From assembly GCA_036924085.1 (NCBI GenBank), contig JAVGWX010000009.1, forward strand, positions 61,175,512 to 61,239,511: a stretch of DNA of 64,000 bases. The letters are read 5' to 3'. Shown here one piece after another: positions 53,850-64,000 of this stretch. The notes below the pieces were generated by a model. That model had not been told where the DNA came from and searched no databases. It saw only the letters and a list, made by a program, of their open reading frames with translations. The number at the start of each line of letters is the position of its first letter. Positions within the stretch are counted from its first letter, which is position 1. The position numbers were made by a program, and so were the translations under genes. The DNA is from Ariolimax columbianus (Eukaryota > Mollusca > Gastropoda > Stylommatophora > Arionidae).

Positions 53850-55345
53850 AAGACTTCCCTGAAACCTACCTGCACTCGTGGCTGCTCTTCTAGTAGCTTA
53901 TCTATACGGCTGGCGATCACTCTGGTGAAGAGTTTATAAATAGATAGGAGCAGACAGATCGGACAGTCATTTGCCAGCTTTTTCTTTGTCCTGCTTTTTA
54001 TGGATTAGGATGTTTTATTTTTTTTTGACGTTTTCCGTTAGTCGAGGATTTTAAATTCATTCAGACATATGTTGAACAAAGTAGTTAAATACCACATTAG
54101 TGTGTGACGCCCACACACCCCACCCCCGCCCCATTCGTATGGATTACGTTATTTGTTATTCCGTCTTGTCCTGGGACTCTACCTGGTGTTAGCTGTTTGA
54201 TTGCATGTGCCAGCTCATCTAATTCGATCTTTGGTATCGGCACATATTTGTTGAGTGTCAATTTTATGGCTATCGCTTTTGATGCAAAGAGGCCGGTGTA
54301 GTGCCTCTGACATTTTTCCTCTATACCTGCTCTTTCCGTCACTTTGACATCGCCTGCATTTTTTAAGAGTCATAATACTTTTTTATTGGAGAATGCTATT
54401 CGACATTTGATTATGCTGCATATTGCCTTAGTCTGCTTCGATCGTCTTGTTCAGACTATGCTGTTCACAGTCCTCTCTTAGTCTGCTTCTGATCTTCTTG
54501 TCCAGACTATGCTGTTCACAGTCCTCTCTTAGTCTGCTTCTGATCTTCTTGTCCAGACTATGCTGTTCACAGTCCTCTCTTAGTCTGCTTCTGATCTTCT
54601 TGTCCAGACTATGCTGTTCACGTTCCTCTTTTAGTCTGCTTCTGATCTTCTTGTCCAGACTATGCTGTTCACAGTCCTCTCTTAGTCTGCTTCTGATCTT
54701 CTTGTCCAGACTATGCTGTTCACAGTCCTCTCTTAGTCTGCTTCTGATCGTCTTGTTCAGACTATGCTGTTCACAGTCCTCTCTTAGTCTGCTTCTGATC
54801 TTCTTGTTCAGACTATGTTGTTCACAGTCCTCTCTTAGTCTGCTTCTGATCTTCTTGTTCAGACTATGCTGTTCACAGTCCTCTCTTAGTCTGCTTCTGA
54901 TCTTCTTGTTCATCGCATAACGTGAGTTTATTGTGCATGCAATTCTGTTTCAGCCTTCTCCTCGTAAGTAGAAGTTGTAGAGTGTCTTGGCTAATCCGAC
55001 TGTCTTTTGCTGCTTTGGGTACTTTTGCCTCAGTGATGCACTGTTTCAGCTTTTCGGTCAGCTGTTCCAGGTGACAGGTAGGAGACATCGCACACCTCCA
55101 ATCTTCTTGTCGGATTTTCTCTGACAGCCTAGAATCATCCAGCATTGCTGGGATCTAGAAACATCTTTTGTGCAGTAGTGAGTCCATATTTAAGGTTTCC
55201 CTAATGGGTCTGCGGTCGCTGTTTATATCTAGTCGATTCAGCATCTCCGCAAACTTGATGTCGTCAGTTAGCACAAAGTTTATTTCCGCTTTGGTTTCCC
55301 AGTTCGTGGAGCGCCAGGTCCGGTGTTCCGAGCTGGCTTTTGTAG
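53850..55345 (-). pseudogene. RTE-like LINE: endonuclease-RT linker and RT N-terminus
   Basis: In minus-strand order: TDDIKFAEMLNRLDINSDRR (endonuclease C-side), MLDDSRLSEKIRQEDW, EQLTEKLKQCITEA, RISQDTLQLLLTRRRLKQN, then a tandemly expanded NKKIRSRLREDCEQH segment. The RT0-RT1 part follows: VTERAGIEEKCQRHYTGLFA, IKQLTPGRVPGQDGITNNVI, IYKLFTRVIASRIDKLLEEQ and QVGFR. Frameshifts, deletions and the expansion kill it. Confidence 0.8.
54433..54912. repeat. 51-bp minisatellite inside the LINE frame, 9 copies
   Basis: Unit AGACTATGCTGTTCACAGTC plus CTCTCTTAGTCTGCTTCTGATCTTCTTGTCC. Antisense it encodes the 17-residue repeat NKKIRSRLREDCEQHSL. A single copy of this segment is normal in RTE-like ORF2, so the array is an expansion of LINE coding DNA. 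Both strands stay open for about 160 codons. Confidence 0.93.
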
Positions 55346-55424
55346 GTAGGTGTTCATTACATAAAGTTTCCGTATTTGAACAAAGACAGCCAGACGCTCT
55401 CCTCTCCCATCTCGTATGTTATCT

Positions 55425-55985
55425 GGGAAACACAAAAGACCATCACATAAGTAACATAGAAAACACGTAAAGTCATCCCATAAGGAGCAGGGAAAATACA
55501 TAAAGTCAATACATAATGAACAAAGAAAATACATAAAGTCATCCCATAAGGACCAGAAAAAACACATACAATCATTACATAATGAATAGAGAAAGTACAT
55601 ACGGTCATCACATACGGAACAGAGAAAAAACTTACAGTCATTACATAAGGACCAGAGAAAATACATAAAGCCATCCCATAAGGAGCAGAGAAAATACATA
55701 AAGTCATTCCATAAGGAGCAGAGAAAATACATAAAGCCATCCCATAAGGAGCAGATAAAATACATAAAGTCATCCCATAAGGAGCAGAGAAAATTCATAA
55801 AAGCATCCCATAATGAACAGAGAAAACACATACAGTCATTCCATAAGGACCAGAGAAAACACATAAAATCATTACATAATGAACAGAGAAAGTACATACG
55901 GTCATCACATAAGGAAAAGAGAAAAAACTTAGTCATTCCAGAAGAAACAGAAAAAGTACGAAACGTCATTACAGTGGCTCCACTC
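55425..55985. repeat. 33-bp minisatellite, about 17 copies
   Basis: Unit CCCATAAGGAGCAGAGAAAA plus TACATAAAGTCAT, with ACATAATGAACAGAGAAAG variants. The 240-codon minus frame (11-residue SLWDDFMYFLC repeat) is an artefact of a unit divisible by three. Confidence 0.93.
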
Positions 55986-56385
55986 AGTGCTATCAGAGAC
56001 AACCTCTTTTTGAATATAGACCAGAAAGAGGCCGACTGAAATCAAGGAAACGCGTTCTAGAAACTAGAGCCCTGGGAACAGAACTCTGAGAGAAACCCAA
56101 ACCAAAAAGTGGTGTCAAAAGTGCAATGATGACTGGGTGGAGATTAATGAACAACTTGTCACAAGGCATACTGTGTCATACACTTTGTAGATAGCCCTAA
56201 ATAGGTTAAGAACGGGAATATATTTCATTTGCAAGTTGGATCTGGAAAAATGTAGTCACGCAGACGACGAAGCCAGTGAATGTAGAAGCAGCCAAGACCT
56301 ATCTAACCTGTCCCAGAATGTAGGAATCGTGTACAATGGAAGAATTGATGGTGGCAAACGAAAGAACATCCTAGCTAGTGGGTTT
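55986..56385. other. No recognisable feature
   Basis: No similarity seen, apart from its position between two minisatellites. Confidence 0.4.
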
Positions 56386-56735
56386 CTTATCGGATGGGTT
56401 TTTGATCGGGGGGGTTTCTGATTGGGTGGGTTTCTGATTGGGTGGGTTTCTGATTGGGTGGGTTTCTGTTTGGGTGGGTTTCTGATTGATTGGGTGGGTT
56501 TTTGATTGGGTGAGTTTCTGTTTGTGTGGGTTTCTGTTTCGGTGGGTTTCTGATTGGGTGGGTTTCTGAATGGGTGGGTTGGTTTCTAATTAGGTGGGTT
56601 TCTGATCGGGTAGGCTTCTGATTTGGTGAGTTTCTGATCGGGTGTCTTTCTGATTGAGTGGGTTTCTGATCGGGTGGGTTTCTGATCGGGTGGGTTTCTG
56701 ATCGGGTGAGTTTCTGATTGGGTGGGTTTCTGTGG
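56386..56735. repeat. 16-bp minisatellite, about 21 copies
   Basis: Unit TTCTGATTGGGTGGGT with A/C/T variants (GATCGGG, GTTTGGG) and a few 4-bp insertions. Confidence 0.93.
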
Positions 56736-56835
56736 GGCTGTTGTACACGGACACTATTGATAAGCTCTATGGAGATACTGATAATCTCAGGTTAACCACT
56801 CGTATATTCAACTTGGCATCTGACATTAAATTAAT
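56736..56835 (+). pseudogene. RNase H LINE C-terminal end, fragment
   Basis: TDTIDKLYGDTDNLRLTTRI and FN correspond to ELQDKLYGSGDSLRMTAAFF at the end of LINE copy C. Confidence 0.55.
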
Positions 56836-57264
56836 TAGCAGAAGCTCTCACAGAAGTGAACAGCGAGACAAGAAATATACCAAAAATAAAGTCGGGGAAG
56901 AATGCAAATCAAGACTTCGGCGAAGAACATAAATACTTGAATTATTAAGCTAAGTAATCTCTACTGACGTAGATTTGTGTGATAATGACGCACACCTACT
57001 ACGTCTTGCAATTCGTATCTTTTAAGCTTAGAGCTCATACAATCTCTAATATGTCTAGCTAAGAGACGACCTCATTAGAGATTAATAATATGATATATCT
57101 GCAGTAGGATTATAAATACAAATTTGCGTAATCCTTTTTTTCTTTGCTTGCGACTGCTTTCTGTAAGTCGCGCCATTTTAATTAATCTTTCTCGTCGCTG
57201 TGAACGGGGCCGAGGATGTAACGGGGAGTGAGATGACAGCAGTCAATGCTGCAGTAGTCCATTA
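56836..57264. other. No recognisable feature
   Basis: AT-rich spacer. Confidence 0.45.
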
Positions 57265-57765
57265 AAACGGGTCTGTGTGTGCCAAGTGTTACACATACCA
57301 GCTGTAATTGAGTTCTTGGTGGCAGAGAACAATAGTGTGGGGAACATTCACAAACGTTTGTGCGCTATGAATGGAAGTTGTGCAACCGATAGTAGCACGG
57401 TTGAAGGATGGGTTAAACAAATTAAAACTTCAGGAAGTGGTGTGACGGAGCTGCGTGATCGGCACGGTCTGGGCGTCCTTCCACAGCCACTAGCTCAGTC
57501 ATGTCGTGGTGCGCCGAAGTCATTATTTGTGGCGATCATTGCACCAACTTGTCGTTATTTGGCCTTACAGCTTCCAGTCAGCAATGGAAAGCGATAACAA
57601 TTTTCAACGATCTTGGTATTTTCTAAGTATGCGAAAGATGAGTGTCTCGATCTCTCACAGCCGACCACAGGCGCCAAAGAAACATTGCTACCTCACAGGA
57701 AACGAGCTGGTGCATGAAATCCATGAATATCCTTGTTTGGCGCTAGCGTAGAAGTGACAGAGATT
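57265..57765 (+). pseudogene. mariner-like transposase, N-terminal half
   Basis: Reads IPAVIEFLVAENNSVGNIHK, RLCAMNGSCATDSSTVEGWV, KQIKTSGSGVTELRDRHG (first HTH), YLALQLPVSNG (second HTH) and, after a frame break, IFNDLG...VCERWVSRSLTADHRR (linker). These are the two DNA-binding domains of a SETMAR-type mariner transposase. The catalytic domain is absent downstream. Confidence 0.85.
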
Positions 57766-57989
57766 AAGTGCAAACGCATCTTGCGTAAAGAAAAGATTAA
57801 ATTACACTGCGCGTGAATTTCACCGATCGTGAATGAACAGTTTCAATGTGGGAGTGTCCAGGTCATGATGGAGGGAGGGAGGGAACATTGCTTTCAGAGT
57901 AACCCTCGTAGATGCGATCATAATATGCTTACAGAGTACTGATGCGCACATAATAAACGAGACGTGTTCAAATGAAACAAACCCTAATC
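57766..57989. other. No recognisable feature
   Basis: Short stretch between two opposite-facing mariner relics. No TIR pair seen. Confidence 0.35.
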
Positions 57990-58665
57990 CGAGTAGATTT
58001 TATTACAAACAAATGAAAAGAACATCCTCAGTTGTGACAGAATTAAACATTGTTATGACACAAGCATGCACCGGAGTTTGTTTCAAAAAGTCGCCATAGG
58101 TATTCAGACACGCATACCACTGCTTAGGTTGACCATGGCTGTCGTCCGAGACAAATAACTTTGGCTACTTATTGAACCATTGGATCACCGAGGCCATGAC
58201 GTCTGCCTTGCAGTCGAATCACAATTCATCCCCCTCCGTTTCGTAACGCAGCAAGTGGTTAAAACACGCCTTCCGATACTTCAATTTCTTCCTACCATTT
58301 GAACTGTCCCAAGCAACACAGCAAATTGCTCTGCTAGCGAACGTAAGCTCCGACGACGGTCCACCCGCATTGCTGCTTCAAAATTGGCCATAGATTATTC
58401 TATCTCAACAATGTGCACATGACCTGGTCGCGGACGATCTTTCGTTAAATGACGTCCTTCCCAATACATCCGTACCCAATCCTTCCTTGTTGGCTTCCAT
58501 ACGCTTTTAACACCATACATTCACTCCTTGTATTCTGCAATGATGTCGACTGGTCGACATCCTTCAGTTGTTAGAAACTGAATCCCCGCTGAATCAACCC
58601 TGGATGGATTCCGTATCACGCATTTTCAATCTATTTTCTCAACCGCCTGCAGCAGAACCTATGAA
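57990..58665 (-). pseudogene. mariner-like transposase relic, catalytic middle deleted
   Basis: The minus strand, with several stops, reads IQFLTTEGCRPVDIIAEYKE, VKSVWKPTRKDWVRMYWEGR, TKDRPRPGHVHIVEIE, RRRSLRSLAEQF, HLLRYETEGDEL. After only about ten residues comes the C-terminal block VIQWFNK...QWYACLNTYGDFLK. The DDE segment is missing between them. A different subfamily from the + strand relic next to it. Confidence 0.75.
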
Positions 58666-58674
58666 TACGAGGAA

Positions 58675-59145
58675 AATGAACACTTGTAGATAAGTATGTG
58701 CTTATTACGTCAGATGTGGTGAACACTTGTACATTAGTATGTGCTTATTAAATCAGATGTGGTGAACACTTGTACATTAGTATGTGCTTATTAAGTCAGA
58801 TGTGGTGAACACTTGTTCATTAGAATGTGCTTATTACGTTAGATGTGGTGAACACTTGTACATTAGTATGTGCTTATTACGTTAGATGTGGTGAACACTT
58901 GTACATTAGAATGTGCTTATTAAGTCAGATGTGTTAAACGTTTGTAGATTAGTATTTGCTTATTAAGTCAGATGTGGTGAACACTTGTAGATTAGAATGT
59001 GCGTATTATGTTAGATGTGGTGAACACGTGTACATTAGTATGTGCTTATTAAGTCAGATGTGTTAAACGTTTGTACATTAGTATGTGCTCATTAAGTCAG
59101 ATGTGGTGAACACTTGTAGATTAAAATGTGCTTATTAAGTTATCA
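58675..59145. repeat. 43-bp minisatellite, about 11 copies
   Basis: Unit GAACACTTGTACATTAGTAT plus GTGCTTATTAAGTCAGATGTGGT, with alternating ACGTT/AAGTC and TTAAACG variants. Confidence 0.95.
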
Positions 59146-59342
59146 CCATGCTCCTCCCGCGTATGTCCACGTAGCTCAGCATAATTGAGTTTCATTTGAA
59201 CACACCTCGTACATACACATAATACAGATCCACTCTGAATACGCGCACGTAATGTTGATACGCACATACTATACGTGCGCACATAATACCGATACGCAAA
59301 TGATCCTTAATTTTCATGTAATTGGAAATATATACTTTACCT

Positions 59343-59405
59343 TCTTAACTTAACGTCTTTATACTGGTTTAAAAGACCCTGCAGAGTCTGTATACAACCA
59401 GCACG
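59343..59405 (-). mobile_element. CR1-like LINE, extreme 3' tail
   Basis: TTAACTTAACGTCTTTATAC, TGGTTTAAAAGACCCTGCAG and TCTGTATACAACCAG match the antisense 3' end at 50350-50420. Confidence 0.75.
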
Positions 59406-60355
59406 TGTAAGGGAACCTGTCATTTCTTGTCCCCAACGGCGTAGATCAATTTGTTTATTTCGTACTGCGCATGACTTGTACATTGCCGCTGTATCTACAG
59501 TAATTATTATCTCACGGCACTTGTTTTCCAGTCGAATGATTTTCTAGAGGGGTGTGTTTGGGGGACTGATATGAGAATAATAACTTTATAACCGGCGACT
59601 ACACTTGTCCAACTACGTCAGAGAAAATGGCGACCCAAGTCATGGCATTGCCAACTCTCATTTTCGCACAGGCCAAACGTCTTTTCAATGTGGAATAGCA
59701 ATTTCCTTTCGAAAAGAAAGTCTTTTTTTCTACCTCCTATACTTCTTCCTTTTTTTTTCATCATCTTTTTCTTCGGATTCATACGAAAACGAGATATTTC
59801 TGTTGTATTTATGGAGTATTGTATCTCGAACTTTCTTATAAACCCAGAATACAGCTTGACCGCACGCACGCACGCACACACATACACAGTTAGTTCCATA
59901 GCAGACATTGCTGTTCTGGATGAAGTGTTAGCGACTTAACTGTACTATACCTTAGCGTTTACATGAGGGTGAGTTGGGGGGGGGGGGGGGGTGACAAAAC
60001 CCATTATCGCTGTCTTTTCTTCCTTAACAGAAAGCCAGGTGATCATTTGCATACATATGTAAACAAGAGGTTACACTTGTTGCTTTTCCTTTGAGAAATA
60101 AACACTTCAACCTCGACGCCATTTTCACAATAAATTTTTATTGTAAATATTTGGTGTAGAAGTCAGACCCGGAAGTGCAGCAGTTAATTTTTTTTATTTT
60201 TTAAATCGACCATGTGTACTTACGTCTAACGGCTCTTACATCTTAAAGATACGTCCAAGAACGCTCATTTTGTATATGTTTTTGTTATGTTAACGGTAGA
60301 GAGTACAATACAGATCTACACACAGGCTTCATAGATTGTATGAAGGGTTTTTGAC
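59406..60355. other. No supported gene
   Basis: T-rich patch at 59725-59775 and a 15-base G run near 59977-59991. No domain or repeat family recognised. Confidence 0.5.
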
Positions 60356-60359
60356 TATT

Positions 60360-60605
60360 GACACAAGGCAAAGGCAAAGGCCTCCGTCCATCGCAGAGGA
60401 TGAATGGCATAATTAATTTAATTAATTGTATGGGTCTCGAGCTGCCCCACCCCAGTGGCAAGTCAAGGACAAGACGACTAGGGGGCGACTACGAAATGCA
60501 GAGGACCCCGCATCAAGCACCCGTGAAAAAGACGGCGGAGTCCGGAGTCGAACCCACATCATATGATCACGAGGCCGACGGTTTAACCACTTCGTCACGG
60601 AATTC
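60360..60605 (-). mobile_element. tRNA-derived SINE
   Basis: Minus-strand head GTGACGAAGTGGTTAAACCG (A-box region) and B box GTGGGTTCGACTCC (60544-60557), then a body rich in CGCC to about 60360. Single copy here. Confidence 0.6.
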
Positions 60606-60934
60606 CAATTGCACATGTACAACAACAAATCCGTGAAACGTCATCTTGAGAGACATGGGGATCCCAGCACATCTGATTCGCCTAATAAAAATATTACATG
60701 AGGAGTAAGAAGCAATGTGTCAGAACAGCTGGCGAACTTCGGACTAGTTTGGAGTGCGAAAGGCTGTAAGCTAAAAATACTTACTGTCCCATTATCTGTT
60801 TGACATCTATAAAGTAAAGTAAGTAGCATGTCCTTTACAGAACGTAGCTTCCTACAACCGCCACCCATTTGGCTGTTATAAGTTTCTTGGCAAGTGTGCA
60901 GTACGGTAGGTTGCCATTACGTGGAGGAGCAATC

Positions 60935-61050
60935 GCACGAGAGAAAAAAAAACAGTGTTTGTCAAACTGGACACGGTGGGAATCGAACCCGGTGAGTTAT
61001 GAATGTGAAAACCGAGTGAGATTCACCCCTAGGATACGCAGACTCCATCT
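60935..61050 (-). mobile_element. tRNA-Glu-like SINE head
   Basis: Minus strand: TATCCTAGGGGTGAATCTCA (A-box region), CGGTTTTCACATTC (Glu-type anticodon loop) and B box CGGGTTCGATTCCC (60978-60991). The acceptor stem does not pair and upstream sequence is unlike a tRNA gene, so a SINE head is preferred over a functional tRNA. Confidence 0.55.
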
Positions 61051-61084
61051 ATACAGAAACCAAAATGAGAAATATTTTTTTTTT

Positions 61085-61565
61085 AAATGACCGCTATTAT
61101 AAAATGTTTGACCCTCTTACAGTCGGTGGAAACGAAATACCAGAACTTACATATGCGCATGACACAGTTATCCTTTCAAACAGCACAGAAGGACTAGAAC
61201 AGATGACTATGTTAGAACAGAACCTATACCTGACCATTAGTAAAGCCTAGATGATGGCTACTGACAAAACAATTTACTTAAGAAAAATTAAAAAAATTGA
61301 AAACGTTACAAGTTTCATATTTCTCGTCACCGTTATCATCAACAGAGAATACTGCCAAACATATCTCGGGAGAGGACCACGGCAATGCAGAGGTTTATTA
61401 AATATGAGATAAGCATGGCCAAGCAGGTATGAAAATAAAAACACGAAGCAACAAATTCTGAGAACATGTATCTTCCCTGTGTACGGATGCGATATACGGA
61501 CGATCACACAAACACTAAAGAAGAAAATGAGTTATTTCGAGCTAAATTGCTACAAGGAATTTTTT
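61085..61565 (+). pseudogene. LINE RT fragment (RTE-like palm and thumb)
   Basis: Reads LTVGGNEIPELTYAHDTVIL (motif C, YADD changed to YAHD), TEGLEQMTMLEQN, FIFL-TVI and LRTCIFPVYGCDIRTITQTL, then KKKMSYFELNCYK. Stops and frameshifts throughout. Confidence 0.75.
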
Positions 61566-61904
61566 ATAATACCTTGGCCATCTAACAAGAAAGACACAAA
61601 CGCCCTAGAAGAGCCGGTTATAGATCACAATTGGCTGGCAAACAACATTACGTCCAGGAAGCTCGGGAAAAACAAAACGTTGGCGACATCAAATGCTTCA
61701 GTTGTCTTGAGAAAACTGTAATGGAAGTTATGGTACCTTGAAAGGTATGATACCTTGAAAGCGATGCTGGGGCAGATAGAGGAGAAGATGGACACACAGA
61801 TGTCCTGAAGTTGACGAGGGCAGGGAGAAGATCAAGTGGCTTACGGGGTAGTTGTGATGAGTGCCACGTTCTGCAAAGGCCGTATTACACGATTATAATT
61901 AGTT
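61566..61904. other. No recognisable feature
   Basis: 61620-61830 has RTE-tail-like pieces at best. Not assignable. Confidence 0.4.
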
Positions 61905-62405
61905 TATGTGATTTTGAACGTAGTCAAAAGTGAAGTAAAATACACTTTGATTAAAGCCAAACGTGAAGTGAATTATACTTTGATCATAGCCAAAAGTGAA
62001 GCGAGCTTACAACTTTCATCATAGGCAAAAGTGAAGCGAGATTACAACTTTGATCATAGCCAAAAGTGAAGCGAGGTTAAACTTTGATCATAGCCAAAAG
62101 TGAAGCGAGATTACAACTTTGATCATAGCCAAAAGTGAAGCGAGGTTAAACTTTGATCATAGCCAAAAGTGAAGCGAGATTACAACTTTGATCATAGCCA
62201 AAAGTGAAGCGAGGTTAAACTTTGATCATAGCCAAAAGTGAAGCGAAGTTATACTTTGAACATAGCCAGAAGTGAAGCTAGGTTATACTTTGATCATAGC
62301 CAAAAGTGAAGCTATGTTATACTTTGATCATAGCCAAAAGTAAAGTGAGCTACACTTTGATCATAGCCAAAATGAATCGATGCTATACTTTGATCAGAGC
62401 CAGAA
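61905..62405. repeat. 34-bp minisatellite with 69-bp dimer structure
   Basis: Unit AACTTTGATCATAGCCAAAA plus GTGAAGCGAGATTAC. Between 62041 and 62230 units alternate GAGATTACAA / GAGGTTAAA with a strict 69-bp period (62041, 62110, 62179). Confidence 0.95.
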
Positions 62406-63225
62406 AACCGGGAAGCGAAGTGAAGAAAAAAATATCAATTAAAAGGTACTAATGTGGTTGAGACAGAAGGAAAGTTAAAGAAGTTGGTCGTGGACGCGAA
62501 TCTAAACAGACACAAAGAGAATGGAAGTCACGAGGGACAAGAAAATAAAGACTCAATTTGACAAGGCGAATAATCAAGAAGGGAGGAGTACTCCGGAGAT
62601 AAGAGCAAGAGGGCCGGAGAAAGTTTCTATCTAATCTCAAACAACAACACAACATGCTAATGACGATCTCCATCTAATTAACAGTTTTGATGGATTAGTT
62701 CCCCTGCCTCCGGGACACGTGTATTGTTTCCCATGTTGTCTTCTCTGTCTTGCATTTTCCTCTATTAACTTGAACTCCGCCTTTTCCAAACAAGACGTGT
62801 TATCTCTGGAGCTGTATCTTGTCACAAGAGCTAGTCTTTGTTGTCCTCGACGATTCATTTTCTGCATGTCAGTAGGGCGGATGAAGTAATTTGTTATAAA
62901 CCGTAGAGTGTGTTTTAATTGTGTACACACAATCTCTTCTCTGTTCACATATCCTGTGCTGGTTAAGCTTGTGAAAGTTTTACATTTTCATTTGGTGAAG
63001 ATACGTACAGTCCTTTTGGCTATATCAGAACCTGTGAGGCTTTAAAAAAATTGTCGGAAATTCAGGTCTAAACCCATCCGAGTGGTTTCAGGAGCAAACA
63101 TAATAAGGTCACTGTTTCCTTCTCTGCGTGCTGTAAGCATGTTTGATACATACACTTATGTCCAAGTAGATATCACAGAAACTGAAAATGAGACTAATTA
63201 AATACTAAGTGCATTCATAATTTTT
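62406..63225. other. No supported gene
   Basis: A minus frame at 62637-62948 (about 100 codons) has no domain I recognise. T run at 63221-63230. Confidence 0.45.
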
Positions 63226-63229
63226 TTTT

Positions 63230-63665
63230 TGACGGAGAAACCAAGACAAAAGAAATAAAGAAGATAATTGAAGCCTTTGAAATATGGGTCTGCAGAAAAC
63301 TTGGACGAGTTTCTTGGAAAGAGGAAAACAGTGGTCCTGAAGGAACTCAGGGTGTAGAAGTCGCATCTGAAGGGGAAACGCAGGAAAAAACTAAATATAT
63401 TGTGACAGTATGTTAAAAGTTCTATTGGACAGAATATTGGAGGGAAAGAAATCCAGAGAGCGACAATGGTGCAGATGGACAGAAAACACCAGGATGTGGC
63501 TGGGACACAGTCTGACTGAGTGTACAGATGGACAGGCAACATCAGTATCTGGTCGGGATACCGTCTGACTGAGTGTACCGATCTAGCACAGGCCAGGGAC
63601 AGCTAGAGATTCATTACCTCAACCGTCAATGCAGAGACGGCAGAGATGATGATGGTGTCGTAAAG
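63230..63665 (+). pseudogene. LINE ORF2 C-terminal remnant (RTE-like)
   Basis: Reads KKIIEAFEIWVCRKLGRVSW and, after frame breaks, a segment with RTRMWLGHSLTEC-like sequence, DLAQARDS and NAETAEMMMV. This is the FE-W--RRLGRVSWK...SLTECTDLARDRD-WR tail. A segment near 63476-63528 is repeated at 63529-63581, a local duplication in the tail. Confidence 0.7.
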
Positions 63666-63814
63666 CTAATTAAGGTTCTGCATGGGACTGGTAAACTCAT
63701 TATGTCAAAATCTTTACTACTGAAACTGTACTGCGAACAACTGGATTTAGGTATCCTAAAAACTGATTAGGGCAAACCAAATGCAGTTTTGGGCCTATGC
63801 TCCACTGTCTGGGG

Positions 63815-64000
63815 GAGAGGAGAGTCAGGCAAGGAATACTGACTGGACAAACTGACATACTGACCAAGACGCAACTCCCTTCCATGCGATGCACCCTGGA
63901 AAGAGGCTGGTTCATGTCAGTCTTGCTAACGAGGTAGGAGTAGTCGTGATACCTATAGCAGTGAGCCCCAAGTAGATGCAACCATGCGTAGCATAATCCA
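63815..64000 (+). mobile_element. SINE-B copy, truncated by window end
   Basis: GTCAGGCAAGGAATACTGAC, CCTGGAAAGAGGCTGGTTCA, TGTCAGTCTTGCTAACGAGG and GTGATACCTATAGCAGTGAG follow SINE-B copy 1. The 3' part should lie beyond 64000. Confidence 0.7.

Noticed and set aside
60935..61050. tRNA-Glu gene on the minus strand
   Set aside because: The B box and anticodon region look good, but the acceptor and D stems do not pair and the A box is poor. A SINE head fits better.

Overview
This window looks like non-coding, repeat-laden DNA from an animal nuclear genome. Support comes from several clades of non-LTR retrotransposon (LINE), tRNA-derived SINEs with pol III box A/B motifs, mariner and hAT relics, a MITE-like element, many minisatellites, and one spliced-looking protein exon with AG/GT borders. 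There is no sign of bacterial gene organisation. The mix of RNase H-bearing LINEs and SINEs is of a kind common in molluscan genomes (gastropods in particular). That placement is an inference, not a demonstration.

Only one stretch looks like host coding sequence: a 108-bp phase-0 exon at 14186-14293 (+) that encodes part of a PDZ domain. If it is real, much of the window may be introns of, or DNA around, a large multi-exon gene on the + strand. Nearly everything else that can be named is a dead mobile element.

Layout. 0-10 kb: end of an RNase H LINE, three SINE-A copies, the first SINE-B copy, two mariner relics (2.9 and 9.9 kb) and five minisatellites. 10-19 kb: LINE tails, a pyrimidine tract, the PDZ exon followed at once by a 41-bp minisatellite, then a cluster of tRNA-derived SINEs. 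19-23 kb: RNase H LINE copy B bracketed by 110-bp direct repeats, then a LINE tail with a C2H2 finger. 23.8-25.9 kb: a 2-kb minisatellite with higher-order structure. 26-35 kb: LINE and SINE fragments and four minisatellites, including a 13-bp array open in all frames. 35.3-39.7 kb: the best-preserved LINE (copy C; endonuclease, RT, RNase H, CCHC), inserted into a 25-bp minisatellite with a 12-bp target duplication, and itself carrying a 306-bp insertion with a 13-bp target duplication. 40-47.6 kb: LINE and SINE fragments and a 38-bp minisatellite split by two LINE pieces. 47.7-48.4 kb: a 748-bp inverted-repeat element enclosing TTAGGG-like repeats. 48.7-56 kb: RNase H and RTE-like LINE remains and a three-level nest (SINE-C inside hAT inside SINE-A). 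56-64 kb: more minisatellites, two mariner relics, RTE-like tails and a SINE-B copy cut by the window edge.

Three themes link the parts. SINE-A and the RNase H LINEs end in the same (GAA)n tail, as expected if the LINE machinery moves the SINE. Several minisatellites appear to have grown from pieces of LINE or SINE sequence. Insertions are layered, so relative ages can be read. Family labels SINE-A to SINE-F and LINE copies A to D are local names. All similarities were judged by eye, without alignment software or database search.
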